The translations under genes were made by a program, and so were the position numbers. Below are positions 8,229 through 17,361 of a stretch of 64,000 bases of DNA, piece after piece. The notes beneath the pieces are model-generated. The model ran no database searches and was not told where the DNA came from. It saw only the letters and a program-made list of their open reading frames with translations. The stretch comes from Salipaludibacillus daqingensis (GTDB lineage: Bacteria > Bacillota > Bacilli > Bacillales > Salisediminibacteriaceae), in assembly GCF_029891575.1 (NCBI RefSeq), contig NZ_JARZHF010000005.1:124001-188000 (forward strand), read 5' to 3'. The stretch's first letter is position 1. The number at the start of each line of letters is the position of its first letter.

Positions 8229-11200
8229 TTATTGACTAGTTTTATTACGTAATTTTTCCTTTCCCCCTTTCAAATCAAGTAATTCCTCGATATCATCTTT
8301 CCCTAACGAAGAAATCATTGTTTCCCCTGGTTGAATAACACGATCGAGTAAATCACGCTTTTTTTCTTGGAGTTTATGAATTTTTTCTTCTATCGTTCCT
8401 GTGGTGATCATTTTGGTCACTTGCACGACACGCTTTTGACCGAAACGATAAACTCTGTCGGCCGCTTGTTCTTCTACCGCCGGATTCCACCATGAATCAA
8501 ATAATATCACTGTATCTCCACCGGTTAAATTCAAGCCAGTTCCACCTGCTTTTAGTGAAACGAGGAATAAGTTTTTCTCACCAGCATTAAACTTCTCTGA
8601 CAAGGCTAGACGCTCTTTTCCTGGTGTCGACCCATCTAAATAATGATAATCCCATCCTCCTTCATGCAATCGTTCTTTCATTATCGAAAGCATTTGGGTA
8701 AATTGGCTGAAGAGGACAATTCGTTTACCAGCGTCCCGAGCTTCTTCTAAATATTCCATAAGACGCTCTAGTTTGCCAGAACCTCCATCATATTCTTTCA
8801 TAAACATGCCTGGGTGACAGCATATTTGACGGAGTCGTGTTATTCCTGCGAGAATTTTTATCCGGTTTTGCTGAAGAGTGTCTGTTTGAATAGCAGTAGT
8901 AGCTTCGTTTTGTAACAGTTGTAGTTGCCCTAAATATACGGCTTTTTGTTTATCTGTTAACGGTGTATACTCAACGGACTCAATTTTATCAGGAAGCTCT
9001 GTTAAAACATCTTGTTTCATGCGTCTTAATACAAATGGTTTTACTCGTTTTGCAATCTTTTGCTCTTCCATATTTTTATATACTTGTTTGTTTTTAAACA
9101 TTCCTGGTTGAACAAGTGAAAATATCGAATAGAGTTCTTCTAGTGAATTTTCTATAGGAGTTCCACTTAAAGCAAAACTTCGAGTAGAAGAAATCATTTT
9201 TACAGCCTTCGCAGTTAGTGTTCCTTCATTTTTCACATACTGTGCTTCATCTAAAACCATTGTTGAAAAGGTTCGATTTTGATAGTGCGGAATATCTCTT
9301 CGAATAAGTGGATAGGACGTAATCCATACATCACTCTTCTCGGCTTCTTCCATTGCTTCTTTTCTTTCTGACGACGGACCAGCAATAACCGCAGTGGATA
9401 AATTTGGAGCAAATCGTTCCATCTCTTTTTGCCAGTTGTAAACAACGCTGGACGGGCAAATAATCAGTGCTGGACCTTGCTCAGGATGATTCATTTTAGA
9501 AGCAATAAGATATGTGATCGTTTGAAGTGTTTTTCCTAATCCCATATCATCGGCTAAAATACCACCAAAACCATAGTAAGATAGAGACATTAACCACTGA
9601 AACCCTCTTTTTTGATAGTCTCTTAATACGTCGTCAAGATGTTCGGGAATTGGAAAATCCAATTCTTCTGGTTCTGTTAATCGTTCGACGAGCTTTTTAA
9701 AAGCACGATCTTTTTTCACTTGAACTTCCGTCGTTTCATTCAACTGAAATGCTCGATATAGAGGCAGCTTTGCATGTTGCTTTGTTTCCTCAGAGGACAT
9801 ATCTAAATCCTCCATCATCTCTTTCATCCCATTGAATTCTTGATTTTTCAAGTGAATATATTGACCTGATGCTAGACGGTAATATTTCTTATTATCGAGA
9901 AGGCTCTCTAATACTTGGGAAAGTTCTTCATCTGATACACCATCTATTTCAAACTCTACGTCTAGCAGGTTCAGCTTTTCATTAGTTTCCACTTTCACTG
10001 AAGGTCGTTCTTCCGGCTGATGAACAATGTTTCGTAAAGCAGAAGTAGCATAAAGATGAAACAACTCAGAGAGTTTCGGTACATCTTCAGCCACAAAATC
10101 TAAAATGTCTTCCATCTCTTCCAAGTATAATTCCGTTCCATTGAACTTAAACGGAATATCTTCAATAAACGAAAGCAAATAATACTCTTTTTCCATATCA
10201 CGAACGATGAGCTGACTACCTTCCGTCGCATCTTGACGAAACGGAGAAAGTTTCATTTCACCGTACTGAAATATAACTTCTGCCGTCACTCGATCTGCCT
10301 GATAATCAACATATAGCTGAGGAACGAGCGGAGACATTTGAATATTCTCACGAATTGATTCACTTAATTCCACTTCCCCAATTTCATTTAATTGTGGTAA
10401 AACGATCGAGGCAAATGATTCAAGCTGAGCTTCCTCTATTAGCATTTCTGACGGGTCTTCCATGGCAATTTGAAAAAATAACGAATCAAAAGCTTGTAAG
10501 TGATTTCCTTCTAATTTGTAAAAGATACCGTGTAAAAACAAAAGACCGTATTTTTTTCCGAAATACGTTGCGTGTATGGCATTTTCCCAAGTTAGTCGGT
10601 AAATTCCTGCATCAGTCACATCATCTTCAATTTGAAACGAAAGAGGAGGTTTTTCTTTCTGAAGTTCAAATCCTTGATACTCATGAGTATGGTCGTCGAC
10701 AATCACGTCTCTTCCTTCAAGCTGAGTCAAAAAATCAAACGCGTAAGCAGGTGGCACATCGAAACTCCGGTCTTGGTCTTTCGACCGTCTTAAATATTGA
10801 TACGAGAAGGTATACGTCTCCGCATATTTAATATCTAATAACCTAGCCATCAACCGGAAAATAGCGATATCTTCTTCTTCAAAATAATAGTCAGATGGAT
10901 GGTACGTAAATAATTTTGAAAACTTCAGCGCTTGCTCTTCTTCTACTGCATGGAGAAGTTCCGATACATTTCTCACGACATATAGTCTTTTACGGCCTAT
11001 TCTCATCTCTAACTCAATGGATCCTCGCATTCTTTCACTAAATGTCGACGAAATTTTTAAAATGTATTGTACCTTTAATGGTTCTCTTTCGTGATACGTT
11101 TCTTGCTTTTTTACATAAAGTTGTTCAAAAGACTTCAGTAATTTACTCGTTCTTTCTCTTTCATTATAAGGGATTTTCACGATTGTATTAGTCTTCCCTT

Positions 11201-11528
11201 CTGATAAAAAGTCTGTATTTATTTTATGATTCTTGAAATAATCTCTCACTGAGAACAGTGTAGCCACAATATGTTTACAAAAACCCTCATACGTTTCATA
11301 AGCTGGACAAGTGCACTTTGATTTCGTTAATAGCATTCCTTCTGTTGCTTTAACAGTTACAAGATAATCTTCATGACCTCTAACAATGGCACGAAAACTA
11401 CGATCATTTTTACTCCAAACGACATCTTGAACGTGCTCTTCTTCATAATATTTATTTCCTTTGTCGTAAGTACTAGTCGAAGCACTATTTTTATGAATAT
11501 CTTTATTCGTTAATTGATTCAGGTTCAT
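8229..11528 (-). CDS. SWIM zinc finger and SNF2-family DNA translocase/helicase
   Basis: A large (1099-residue) Swi2/Snf2 ATPase. The N-terminus carries a SWIM zinc finger with ligands C72, C74, C84 and H86. Residues of about 100 to 600 form the bacterial SNF2-associated region. The SNF2 ATPase follows, with Walker A DDMGLGKT near 660 and LDEAQ (DEAH-like box) near 757. The C-terminal helicase domain has GGTGLNLTGGD and the box SWWNPAVEEQAADRVYRFGQ. Relatives are the RapA/HepA-like SNF2 proteins of Bacillaceae, thought to move on DNA or displace bound protein complexes; the exact role is unknown. Its end is 117 bases before the cshA TTG codon, and no strong terminator separates them, so partial cotranscription is possible. 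Confidence 0.9.
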   Translation of the reverse strand: MNLNQLTNKDIHKNSASTSTYDKGNKYYEEEHVQDVVWSKNDRSFRAIVRGHEDYLVTVKATEGMLLTKSKCTCPAYETYEGFCKHIVATLFSVRDYFKNHKINTDFLSEGKTNTIVKIPYNERERTSKLLKSFEQLYVKKQETYHEREPLKVQYILKISSTFSERMRGSIELEMRIGRKRLYVVRNVSELLHAVEEEQALKFSKLFTYHPSDYYFEEEDIAIFRLMARLLDIKYAETYTFSYQYLRRSKDQDRSFDVPPAYAFDFLTQLEGRDVIVDDHTHEYQGFELQKEKPPLSFQIEDDVTDAGIYRLTWENAIHATYFGKKYGLLFLHGIFYKLEGNHLQAFDSLFFQIAMEDPSEMLIEEAQLESFASIVLPQLNEIGEVELSESIRENIQMSPLVPQLYVDYQADRVTAEVIFQYGEMKLSPFRQDATEGSQLIVRDMEKEYYLLSFIEDIPFKFNGTELYLEEMEDILDFVAEDVPKLSELFHLYATSALRNIVHQPEERPSVKVETNEKLNLLDVEFEIDGVSDEELSQVLESLLDNKKYYRLASGQYIHLKNQEFNGMKEMMEDLDMSSEETKQHAKLPLYRAFQLNETTEVQVKKDRAFKKLVERLTEPEELDFPIPEHLDDVLRDYQKRGFQWLMSLSYYGFGGILADDMGLGKTLQTITYLIASKMNHPEQGPALIICPSSVVYNWQKEMERFAPNLSTAVIAGPSSERKEAMEEAEKSDVWITSYPLIRRDIPHYQNRTFSTMVLDEAQYVKNEGTLTAKAVKMISSTRSFALSGTPIENSLEELYSIFSLVQPGMFKNKQVYKNMEEQKIAKRVKPFVLRRMKQDVLTELPDKIESVEYTPLTDKQKAVYLGQLQLLQNEATTAIQTDTLQQNRIKILAGITRLRQICCHPGMFMKEYDGGSGKLERLMEYLEEARDAGKRIVLFSQFTQMLSIMKERLHEGGWDYHYLDGSTPGKERLALSEKFNAGEKNLFLVSLKAGGTGLNLTGGDTVILFDSWWNPAVEEQAADRVYRFGQKRVVQVTKMITTGTIEEKIHKLQEKKRDLLDRVIQPGETMISSLGKDDIEELLDLKGGKEKLRNKTSQ

Positions 11529-11793
11529 TTTTCTTCACCTGCTTTTCTATGTTTGGCTAAAAGTTAAATGACGATAAGCAGTACTCAATCTTTAATTTTA
11601 ACAAACTTTTCAGCTTAAATCGAAAATATAGAAAGTTTTTCATAATTAATGCTAATAAAACAAGCTAAATTATACAATGAACTCGTTCCATTCATATGAA
11701 AAATCGTAAACGTAAATGATCTAATCTACCTTAAAATTTATCACACATTTTTAATGTAAGGCATAGTAATCACTCTTTGATAGCTTAATAAAA
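11529..11793. other. Intergenic stretch upstream of the SNF2 gene
   Basis: AT-rich DNA that must hold the SNF2 promoter on the minus strand. I see no conserved RNA, repeat or reading frame in it. It ends at the yfmL terminator. Confidence 0.5.
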
Positions 11794-11820
11794 AAAACAG
11801 CACAGTAGTTGTGCTGTTTT
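11791..11820 (-). terminator. Rho-independent terminator of yfmL
   Basis: AAAACAGCACA (11794-11804) pairs with TGTGCTGTTTT (11810-11820). On the minus strand the stem runs into Ts. It lies five bases after the yfmL stop codon. Confidence 0.88.
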
Positions 11821-11825
11821 CTTTA

Positions 11826-12953
11826 TTAAACTAACTTTCCATAAGAAAGTGTTTTTTCTTCCATTTTCAATCCTAGTTTTTCACCCATTTGTAACACTCT
11901 TTCTTTTTCACCTTCTGTCACAATGGAGACGACAGTGCCAGAACGTCCAGCACGACCAGTTCGACCAGAACGGTGAACGTACTGCTGAATATCGTTTGCT
12001 AAATCCAATTGAATAACGTGAGTCAAACCATCGATATCTAATCCTCTTGACGCAACATCCGTTGCCATCAGTAACGGTACTTCTCCGCTTCTAAATTGAT
12101 TAATCGCTTTTTCCCGTTCTTGTTTCGTAGTAGTGCCATGAAGCACTCCAACATTTTTACCGCGAAACTCAAGACGTTCCGCAAACGTTTCTAATTCTCG
12201 TATGTCGTTTGAGAAAGCTAAACCGTATAGTCCTTCCATATTAACTAGTTTTCTTAGTAATTTTACTTTGTCACGACGCTCAGCAACAAGGTAAACATGA
12301 TCCACTCTCTCTAAATGATCTCGATCCATATCGATTCGAATGACCTGTGGCGAGTCCATCCTTTGTTTCGCTTGTTTTTCTACATGTTTTGGAATCGTCG
12401 CTGAACAAATGATTCGTTGACAATCCTTCAAAACAGCTTTCATCAAGTCATCGATTTCATTTATGTGCTCTTTTGCAAAAAGTTGATCTGCTTCATCCAA
12501 AACAACTGTTTTCACTTCATGCATCTTTAGTTTTTTACTTTTTACAAGTTCCATTAATCGGCCTGGTGTAGCAATAATCACTTGAGGTTTTTTCTTCAAT
12601 TTTTCTTGCTGTCGCTTTACATTTGCTCCACCGATGAGGGCAGCGCCCATAATATTACTGCCTTTTGACCAGGTTTGAACCTCGTCCAAAATTTGCATTA
12701 CTAATTCTCGAGAAGATGCAACAATGACAATTTGTGTTTGCTTTATATTCGTGTCTATTTTTTGCAAAGCGGGTATTAAATAAGCTAACGTTTTTCCTGA
12801 CCCTGTTGGGGCTTCTGCGATAATATTTTTTCCTTCTAATGCCTTAGGAATCATCTCTGTTTGAATTTGTGTTAATGTTGTAAAACCTGATTTCTCCCAC
12901 GCCTCTTGTAAGAAGGGTGGTAAAGTAGGTATGATAGACGATGGATTACTCAT
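11826..12953 (-). CDS. yfmL: DEAD-box RNA helicase YfmL
   Basis: A compact 375-residue DEAD-box helicase with almost no tails, which is the YfmL size class. Motif I is AEAPTGSGKT (46-55), DEAD is at 153-156, CSAT follows near 184, and HRSGRTGRAGR is in the second RecA domain. The usual PTREL of motif Ia is SSREL here. B. subtilis YfmL acts in ribosome assembly, with mutants cold sensitive. The assignment is supported by position: the divergent neighbour is yfmM, as in B. subtilis where the two genes are adjacent. The start ATG follows AAAAGGAG. Confidence 0.88.
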   Translation of the reverse strand: MSNPSSIIPTLPPFLQEAWEKSGFTTLTQIQTEMIPKALEGKNIIAEAPTGSGKTLAYLIPALQKIDTNIKQTQIVIVASSRELVMQILDEVQTWSKGSNIMGAALIGGANVKRQQEKLKKKPQVIIATPGRLMELVKSKKLKMHEVKTVVLDEADQLFAKEHINEIDDLMKAVLKDCQRIICSATIPKHVEKQAKQRMDSPQVIRIDMDRDHLERVDHVYLVAERRDKVKLLRKLVNMEGLYGLAFSNDIRELETFAERLEFRGKNVGVLHGTTTKQEREKAINQFRSGEVPLLMATDVASRGLDIDGLTHVIQLDLANDIQQYVHRSGRTGRAGRSGTVVSIVTEGEKERVLQMGEKLGLKMEEKTLSYGKLV

Positions 12954-13178
12954 TGATTTCTCCTTTTTTGAGAGGGTATATTATTACAATGCTCTCTTTT
13001 CTCAGTGCTAATCCGATTTTAACTTATTTTTAGAAAAGTGCAAGGTAGCCGTTGATCTATGTCTTGTTATCAAGAAAGAAAACTAGTCTGTTTGCTTATC
13101 ATTGGAAGGTCTATACATTCCAATAGAAAATAAATGATGATGAAAGTAACACAATTTTATATATAGAGGTGCAGTAGA

Positions 13179-14735
13179 ATGAGTATATTAACAGTAAAAA
13201 ATTTAAGTCATGGCTTTGGCGACCGTGAGATTTTTCATGATGTCTCTTTCCGCCTCCTTAAAGGAGAGCACATCGGTCTAGTTGGTGCGAATGGGGAAGG
13301 GAAATCAACGTTCATGAATATCATTACCGGTCAACTTGATCCAGACGAAGGTAAAGTCGATTGGTCAAAACATGTTCGTGTAGGTTTTTTGGATCAACAC
13401 ACCGTTTTAGAAAAAGGGCAAACAATGCGAGACGTTCTGAAGGGAGCGTTCAAATATTTATACGATTTAGAATCCGACATGAACCAGATGTATGAAAAAA
13501 TGGGGGACGTTTCCCCTGAAGAAATGGAAAAGTTACTAGAAGACGTTGGTATCATTCAAGATATGTTAACAAATAATGACTTTTACACGATCGATGCGAA
13601 AGTAGAAGAAATTGCGAAAGGGTTAGGATTAGATGAAATTGGTCTTGAGCAAGAAGTCAATGATTTAAGTGGTGGCCAACGAACGAAAGTACTACTAGCT
13701 AAACTTCTTCTAGAAAAACCAGATATTCTACTATTAGACGAACCTACAAACTTCCTAGATGAACAACATATCGAATGGTTAAAACGGTATTTACAAGAAT
13801 ACGAGAATGCATTTATTCTTATTTCCCACGATATTCCGTTCCTAAATTCGGTCATCAACCTTGTTTATCATATGGAAAATTTGTCATTAGATCGCTACGC
13901 TGGGGATTACGATCATTTCATGCACGTCTATGAAGTAAAAAAACAGCAAATAGAATCTGCATATAAAAAGCAACAAAAGGAAATCGCTGGCTTAAAAGAC
14001 TTTGTGGCTCGCAATAAAGCAAGAGTAGCAACAAGGAACATGGCCATGTCTAGGCAAAAAAAGCTAGATAAAATGGAAAAGATCGAATTAACCCAAGATA
14101 AACCAAAACCAGAGTTCAACTTTTTATTCTCTAGAACACCTAGTAAGCTCATTTTTGAAGCTACCGATTTAGTCATTGGTTATGATGAACCGTTATCTGC
14201 TCCATTAAATTTACGAATGGAAAGAGGACAAAAGCTTGCATTAACAGGTGCGAATGGAATTGGTAAAACAACCCTGCTAAAAAGTTTATTAGGTGAAATC
14301 CCACCATTAAAAGGCTCCGTAGAACGCGGAGACAACTTGCACCTTGGCTACTTTGAACAAGAAGTAAAAAAACAAACAAACCTGTCTTGTATGGAAGATA
14401 TTTGGGAAGACTTTCCTCATTTTTCACAACGAGAAGTTCGCTCCGCTTTAGCAAAGTGTGGTTTAATGACAAAACATATTGAAAGTAAAGTGTCTGTCTT
14501 AAGTGGCGGAGAAAAGTCGAAAGTACGACTTTGTAAACTCATTAACAGCGAAACAAATGTGTTAGTCTTAGATGAGCCTACTAATCATTTAGATGTGGAT
14601 GCGAAAGCGGAATTAAAACGAGCCCTTCAAGCATACAAAGGAAGTATTCTCCTTATCAGTCACGAACCTGAGTTTTATCAAGATATTGTGACAGATGTTT
14701 GGAACGGCGAATCGTGGACAACAAAAGTATTTTAA
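13179..14735 (+). CDS. yfmM: ABC-F ATPase YfmM
   Basis: A soluble double ABC ATPase of 518 residues. Cassette 1: Walker A GANGEGKST (36-44), LSGGQ (163-167), DEPTNFLD (187-194). Cassette 2: GANGIGKTT near 350, LSGGEKS near 440, DEPTNHLD near 465. A charged linker with many Lys and Arg residues (about 250-300) separates them and would reach into the ribosome in ABC-F proteins. Length and the divergent yfmL neighbour point to YfmM. ABC-F members of this type act on ribosomes; the substrate state for YfmM is less clear than for YfmR. A small inverted repeat (ATTGGAA at 13101, TTCCAAT at 13118) lies in the leader, with no clear T-run. Confidence 0.87.
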   Translation: MSILTVKNLSHGFGDREIFHDVSFRLLKGEHIGLVGANGEGKSTFMNIITGQLDPDEGKVDWSKHVRVGFLDQHTVLEKGQTMRDVLKGAFKYLYDLESDMNQMYEKMGDVSPEEMEKLLEDVGIIQDMLTNNDFYTIDAKVEEIAKGLGLDEIGLEQEVNDLSGGQRTKVLLAKLLLEKPDILLLDEPTNFLDEQHIEWLKRYLQEYENAFILISHDIPFLNSVINLVYHMENLSLDRYAGDYDHFMHVYEVKKQQIESAYKKQQKEIAGLKDFVARNKARVATRNMAMSRQKKLDKMEKIELTQDKPKPEFNFLFSRTPSKLIFEATDLVIGYDEPLSAPLNLRMERGQKLALTGANGIGKTTLLKSLLGEIPPLKGSVERGDNLHLGYFEQEVKKQTNLSCMEDIWEDFPHFSQREVRSALAKCGLMTKHIESKVSVLSGGEKSKVRLCKLINSETNVLVLDEPTNHLDVDAKAELKRALQAYKGSILLISHEPEFYQDIVTDVWNGESWTTKVF

Positions 14736-14794
14736 ACATTGGCTCTGTTATCATTTAGTCGTCAATTAGCATAGCTTAAACATAAAAACATATG

Positions 14795-14828
14795 CCTCTC
14801 TGCAATGGAAGTTACAGAGAGGTTTTTT
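14795..14828 (+). terminator. Rho-independent terminator of yfmM
   Basis: CCTCTCTG (14795-14802) pairs with CAGAGAGG (14815-14822), followed by six Ts. It overlaps the end region of the decayed GGDEF gene on the other strand. Confidence 0.85.
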
Positions 14829-14829
14829 A

Positions 14830-15642
14830 TTATAGATTATTTGATATTTCTCGACATGGGGCAACACCGTTTCTTCCATTACTTTTCGCTTGATAAAGTG
14901 CTTCATCTACTCGTTTGATAAAACGAAAGGAGCTTTCGTTTTTACTTGGCTGAACAGTCTTTACTCCAAGACTTATCGTCACATATTTAGAAACCGTAGA
15001 AACTTCATGTAAATTTGTAACTGTTCGACTAACTTTTGTATTTCTAGAGCTAGTTCATATGACTTCCCTTCTGAAAAATGGGGCAAAATCATTGCAAACT
15101 CCTCTCCTCCATAGCGTGCAAAAACCACATCTTCTTGCGATAAGTGTATATCTATTTCATTTGTCACTAGTTTTAAACAGTCATCTCCGGCTTGATGGCC
15201 ATAGAAATCATTGAAGTTTTTGAAATAATCAAAATCTAACATAATCATCGAAAGTTCACCTTGGTTATTCACTGCTTCTCCCCATAAAAAATCCAATTGT
15301 TCATCAAAATATCGGCGATTTGCTAGACCTGTTATTAAGAAGACACCAAATGATTCTGCCATCTTTATGAACGTAACGTTTTTCCATTTGGTAATTATTT
15401 TGTTCGCCTTGAATAGGTTCCTCTACTTTTTTCTTACTTTCATGAACATCTTTGGAGTGTGTCAATTCTACAAATGATTTGGTTTTTAACTCTTCTTCCG
15501 AATACCCGAGCATCTTTGTTAAACTTGAATTAGCTAGAAAAAACTTTCCTTCTATGGACACGAGAGCGATGCCTATAGACGAAAAACGAAATGCTTGCTC
15601 AAATAATTCTGATGCATCAACTCCGTGTATCATCATTCCCAC
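14830..15642 (-). pseudogene. Decayed PAS-GGDEF diguanylate cyclase gene
   Basis: Three pieces of one c-di-GMP synthase lie in different frames. The first (15642 to about 15340) starts with MGMMIHGVDASELFEQAF and encodes a PAS domain that breaks off after YVHKDGRIIW. The second (about 15345 to 15010) begins near TGLANRRYFDEQ and contains the active-site loop RYGGEEFAMILP (GGEEF). The third (about 15015 to 14830) holds the GGDEF tail SKYVTISLGV...RVDEALYQAKSNGRNG. Between pieces one and two, the end of the PAS domain and the start of GGDEF (a few dozen codons) are missing along with the frame. Between pieces two and three, a small indel near 15015 shifts the frame. The catalytic loop itself is intact. 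Confidence 0.85.
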
Positions 15643-15801
15643 TCCTCATCCATTTAATCTCCTATAAACACTATTCCTTTACTTAATATCAGTTCTTTTA
15701 ATTCATTAATAAAGTCCCATTCCCTGTTTTTCACCTTTATAACTACTTAAATAATAAATTGACATTTCCTCCACTTTTTGAAGGCTAAATAGCCTTTGCA
15801 G

Positions 15802-15829
15802 AAAAAAAGCTCGCCGAATGGCGAGCTTT
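15802..15829 (-). terminator. Rho-independent terminator of the flavin reductase operon
   Basis: AAAGCTCGCC (15806-15815) pairs with GGCGAGCTTT (15820-15829) around a GAAT loop. On the minus strand a run of Ts follows. It ends the two-gene unit 17079-15853. Confidence 0.88.
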
Positions 15830-15852
15830 CTATTTCAAAGTCATTTTAACAC

Positions 15853-16458
15853 TTAGTCCGGTCGATCTAGTTCAAATATCTTTCCTAACGTTGTGTACTT
15901 TTTACCACCTAATCTAGCAACTGGTTTTAATTTATTCGTTTTCACTATCCCTTCTTCGTATAATTCGTCGTCGACATAGTAGCTAACAATTCGCCCAATA
16001 ATATAATCTGTGGCCGATTCTCCTTCTTCAAAAACAAGGTGTTTCTCTAATATACATTCGAAGCGAACTTTGCTTTCTTTTAATGATGGTACACCGACGA
16101 CGTCGCTTACTGTTGGTGAAAGACCTACTTTTTTCACTTCACTTTGATCAGGTGGCAAGTTCATTGACGTCAAATTTACCTTTTTTACATTATCTTCATC
16201 TGTCACATGGACAACAAATTCACCTACTTGCAAAATATTTCTAGCGGTATCTTTTTGTTGCCCTTGTTTTCGACCAATCGATACTGCTAATAATGGCGGT
16301 TCAGCAGAAATGATATTGAAATAACTAAAAGGTGCTGCATTTATGACTCCTTCTTGAGACATGGAAGTAATGAAAGCAATCGGCCTAGGTGTCACTGCTG
16401 ATGTCAGCAAGCGATAATTATCTTTTTTTGATAAATTTTTAGGGTCCATTTTCGCCAT
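15853..16458 (-). CDS. Flavin reductase-like FMN-binding protein
   Basis: A 201-residue protein of the flavin-reductase-like split-barrel family. The start of the family signature is visible as LTSAVTPRPIAFITS (17-31), followed by NAAPFSYFNIIS, the FMN phosphate-binding region. Such proteins bind FMN and either reduce free flavin with NAD(P)H or use bound flavin on small substrates; which is the case here cannot be told. It is the second gene after an MhqD-like esterase, only six bases apart, so the two are cotranscribed. That pairing suggests a role in handling quinones or similar electrophiles, which is inference. Confidence 0.85.
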   Translation of the reverse strand: MAKMDPKNLSKKDNYRLLTSAVTPRPIAFITSMSQEGVINAAPFSYFNIISAEPPLLAVSIGRKQGQQKDTARNILQVGEFVVHVTDEDNVKKVNLTSMNLPPDQSEVKKVGLSPTVSDVVGVPSLKESKVRFECILEKHLVFEEGESATDYIIGRIVSYYVDDELYEEGIVKTNKLKPVARLGGKKYTTLGKIFELDRPD

Positions 16459-16464
16459 GTTCCA

Positions 16465-17079
16465 TCACTCTCCTTTCATGTTTTTGTCATACCATTCTTT
16501 CGCGTGATCTATTTCTTCTCTTGTCAATTGGTGACCTTGATTAGCCCAAAAAACCTCAACTGAAGCCCCCGCTTCACTTAACGTTTTTTCCAACTCATCG
16601 GTCTCTTCAGGAGGACAAATAGGGTCATTTGAACCTGCACCTATAAATACTGGGAATTTTTCTAGTTTCGGTAACTCAATCCCTCTACGTGGCACCATCG
16701 GGTGAAGGAGTACAGCTCCATTAAGAGGTTTCTCGAAATGATACACGAGACTTGCTGCAATGTTTGCCCCGTTTGAGTATCCAACCGCTGTCACTTTGTC
16801 ACGGTCGAATCCATGCTCTTTTGCTGCATCATTGATAAAATCTTGAAGTTCTTTCGTACGGAAAATCAAATCTTCTTCGTCAAAAACACCTTCAGCTAAA
16901 CGGCGAAAAAAACGATTCATGCCGTTCTCATCTACATTTCCCCTAACGCTTAATACAGAGGCATTCGGATCGATCATTTCTGCAATCGGCAGTAAATCTT
17001 GCTCATCTCCTCCTGTTCCATGTAGTAGTAACAACGTCTGGTCATGTCCTTTTGTTCCTTGTTTAAAAATATTTTTCAT
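16465..17079 (-). CDS. Alpha/beta hydrolase, phospholipase/carboxylesterase family (MhqD-like)
   Basis: A 204-residue serine hydrolase. LLLLHGTGGDEQDLLP near the N-terminus forms the oxyanion region, S102 in GYSNGAN is the nucleophile, D152 in GSNDPICP and H183 in GHQLT complete the triad. The closest group I know is the carboxylesterase family that includes B. subtilis MhqD (YodD), induced by hydroquinones. It is the first gene of a two-gene operon with a flavin reductase-like protein. A strong promoter with direct repeats over the -10 box lies 100 bases upstream, so repression by a stress-sensing regulator is likely. The start follows GAGGAG. Confidence 0.85.
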   Translation of the reverse strand: MKNIFKQGTKGHDQTLLLLHGTGGDEQDLLPIAEMIDPNASVLSVRGNVDENGMNRFFRRLAEGVFDEEDLIFRTKELQDFINDAAKEHGFDRDKVTAVGYSNGANIAASLVYHFEKPLNGAVLLHPMVPRRGIELPKLEKFPVFIGAGSNDPICPPEETDELEKTLSEAGASVEVFWANQGHQLTREEIDHAKEWYDKNMKGE

Positions 17080-17157
17080 GTTTTAACACACTCCTCAAAA
17101 TTTAAGTATAAAAAATTACTTTACTAATCTCATTTCTTATTTACAACGACAAATCAC

Positions 17158-17207
17158 TTTCAAAAAGTAAGTACCTCTATTATAGTACCTCATAAAATCT
17201 TTTTCAA
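17158..17207 (-). promoter_or_regulatory. Sigma-A promoter with overlapping operator-like repeats for the esterase/flavin reductase operon
   Basis: On the minus strand: -35 TTGAAA (17207-17202), 17-base spacer, -10 TATAAT (17184-17179), a near-consensus promoter. The octamer GAGGTACT occurs twice with a six-base gap across the -10 box. Just downstream, ACTTAC-N5-GAAAGT is an imperfect inverted repeat of the sort bound by HxlR/YodB-type quinone sensors. So strong a promoter needs repression; the regulator is not next door and is not identified. Confidence 0.6.
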
Positions 17208-17327
17208 ACATTTGTGACGTATCCATATGTACCTTTAAACAATATGTTGAAGGAGACGACATAATATATTCTCCATAACAAAATCATATCATTTCCTTTC
17301 ACCCTTCCCCTCATAGTATATTCTATA

Positions 17328-17341
17328 TGTAAACGTTTTCA
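17328..17341 (+). promoter_or_regulatory. Catabolite-responsive element (cre) before the acetamidase gene
   Basis: TGTAAACGTTTTCA matches the CcpA consensus TGWAANCGNTNWCA at all fixed positions. It sits five bases before the ribosome-binding site AAAGGAGG, inside the transcribed leader, where CcpA usually blocks elongation. It predicts glucose repression of the acetamidase. Confidence 0.8.
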
Positions 17342-17361
17342 AAACAAAGGAGGAAATTGGT

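Noticed and set aside
10355-10831. 158-codon plus-strand frame
   Set aside because: Lies fully antisense inside the SNF2 gene, with no ribosome-binding site and no recognisable product.
13101-13124. Inverted repeat ATTGGAA/TTCCAAT in the yfmM leader as an antibiotic-type attenuator
   Set aside because: The stem is only seven base pairs with a ten-base loop, and no T-run or small leader peptide is present.
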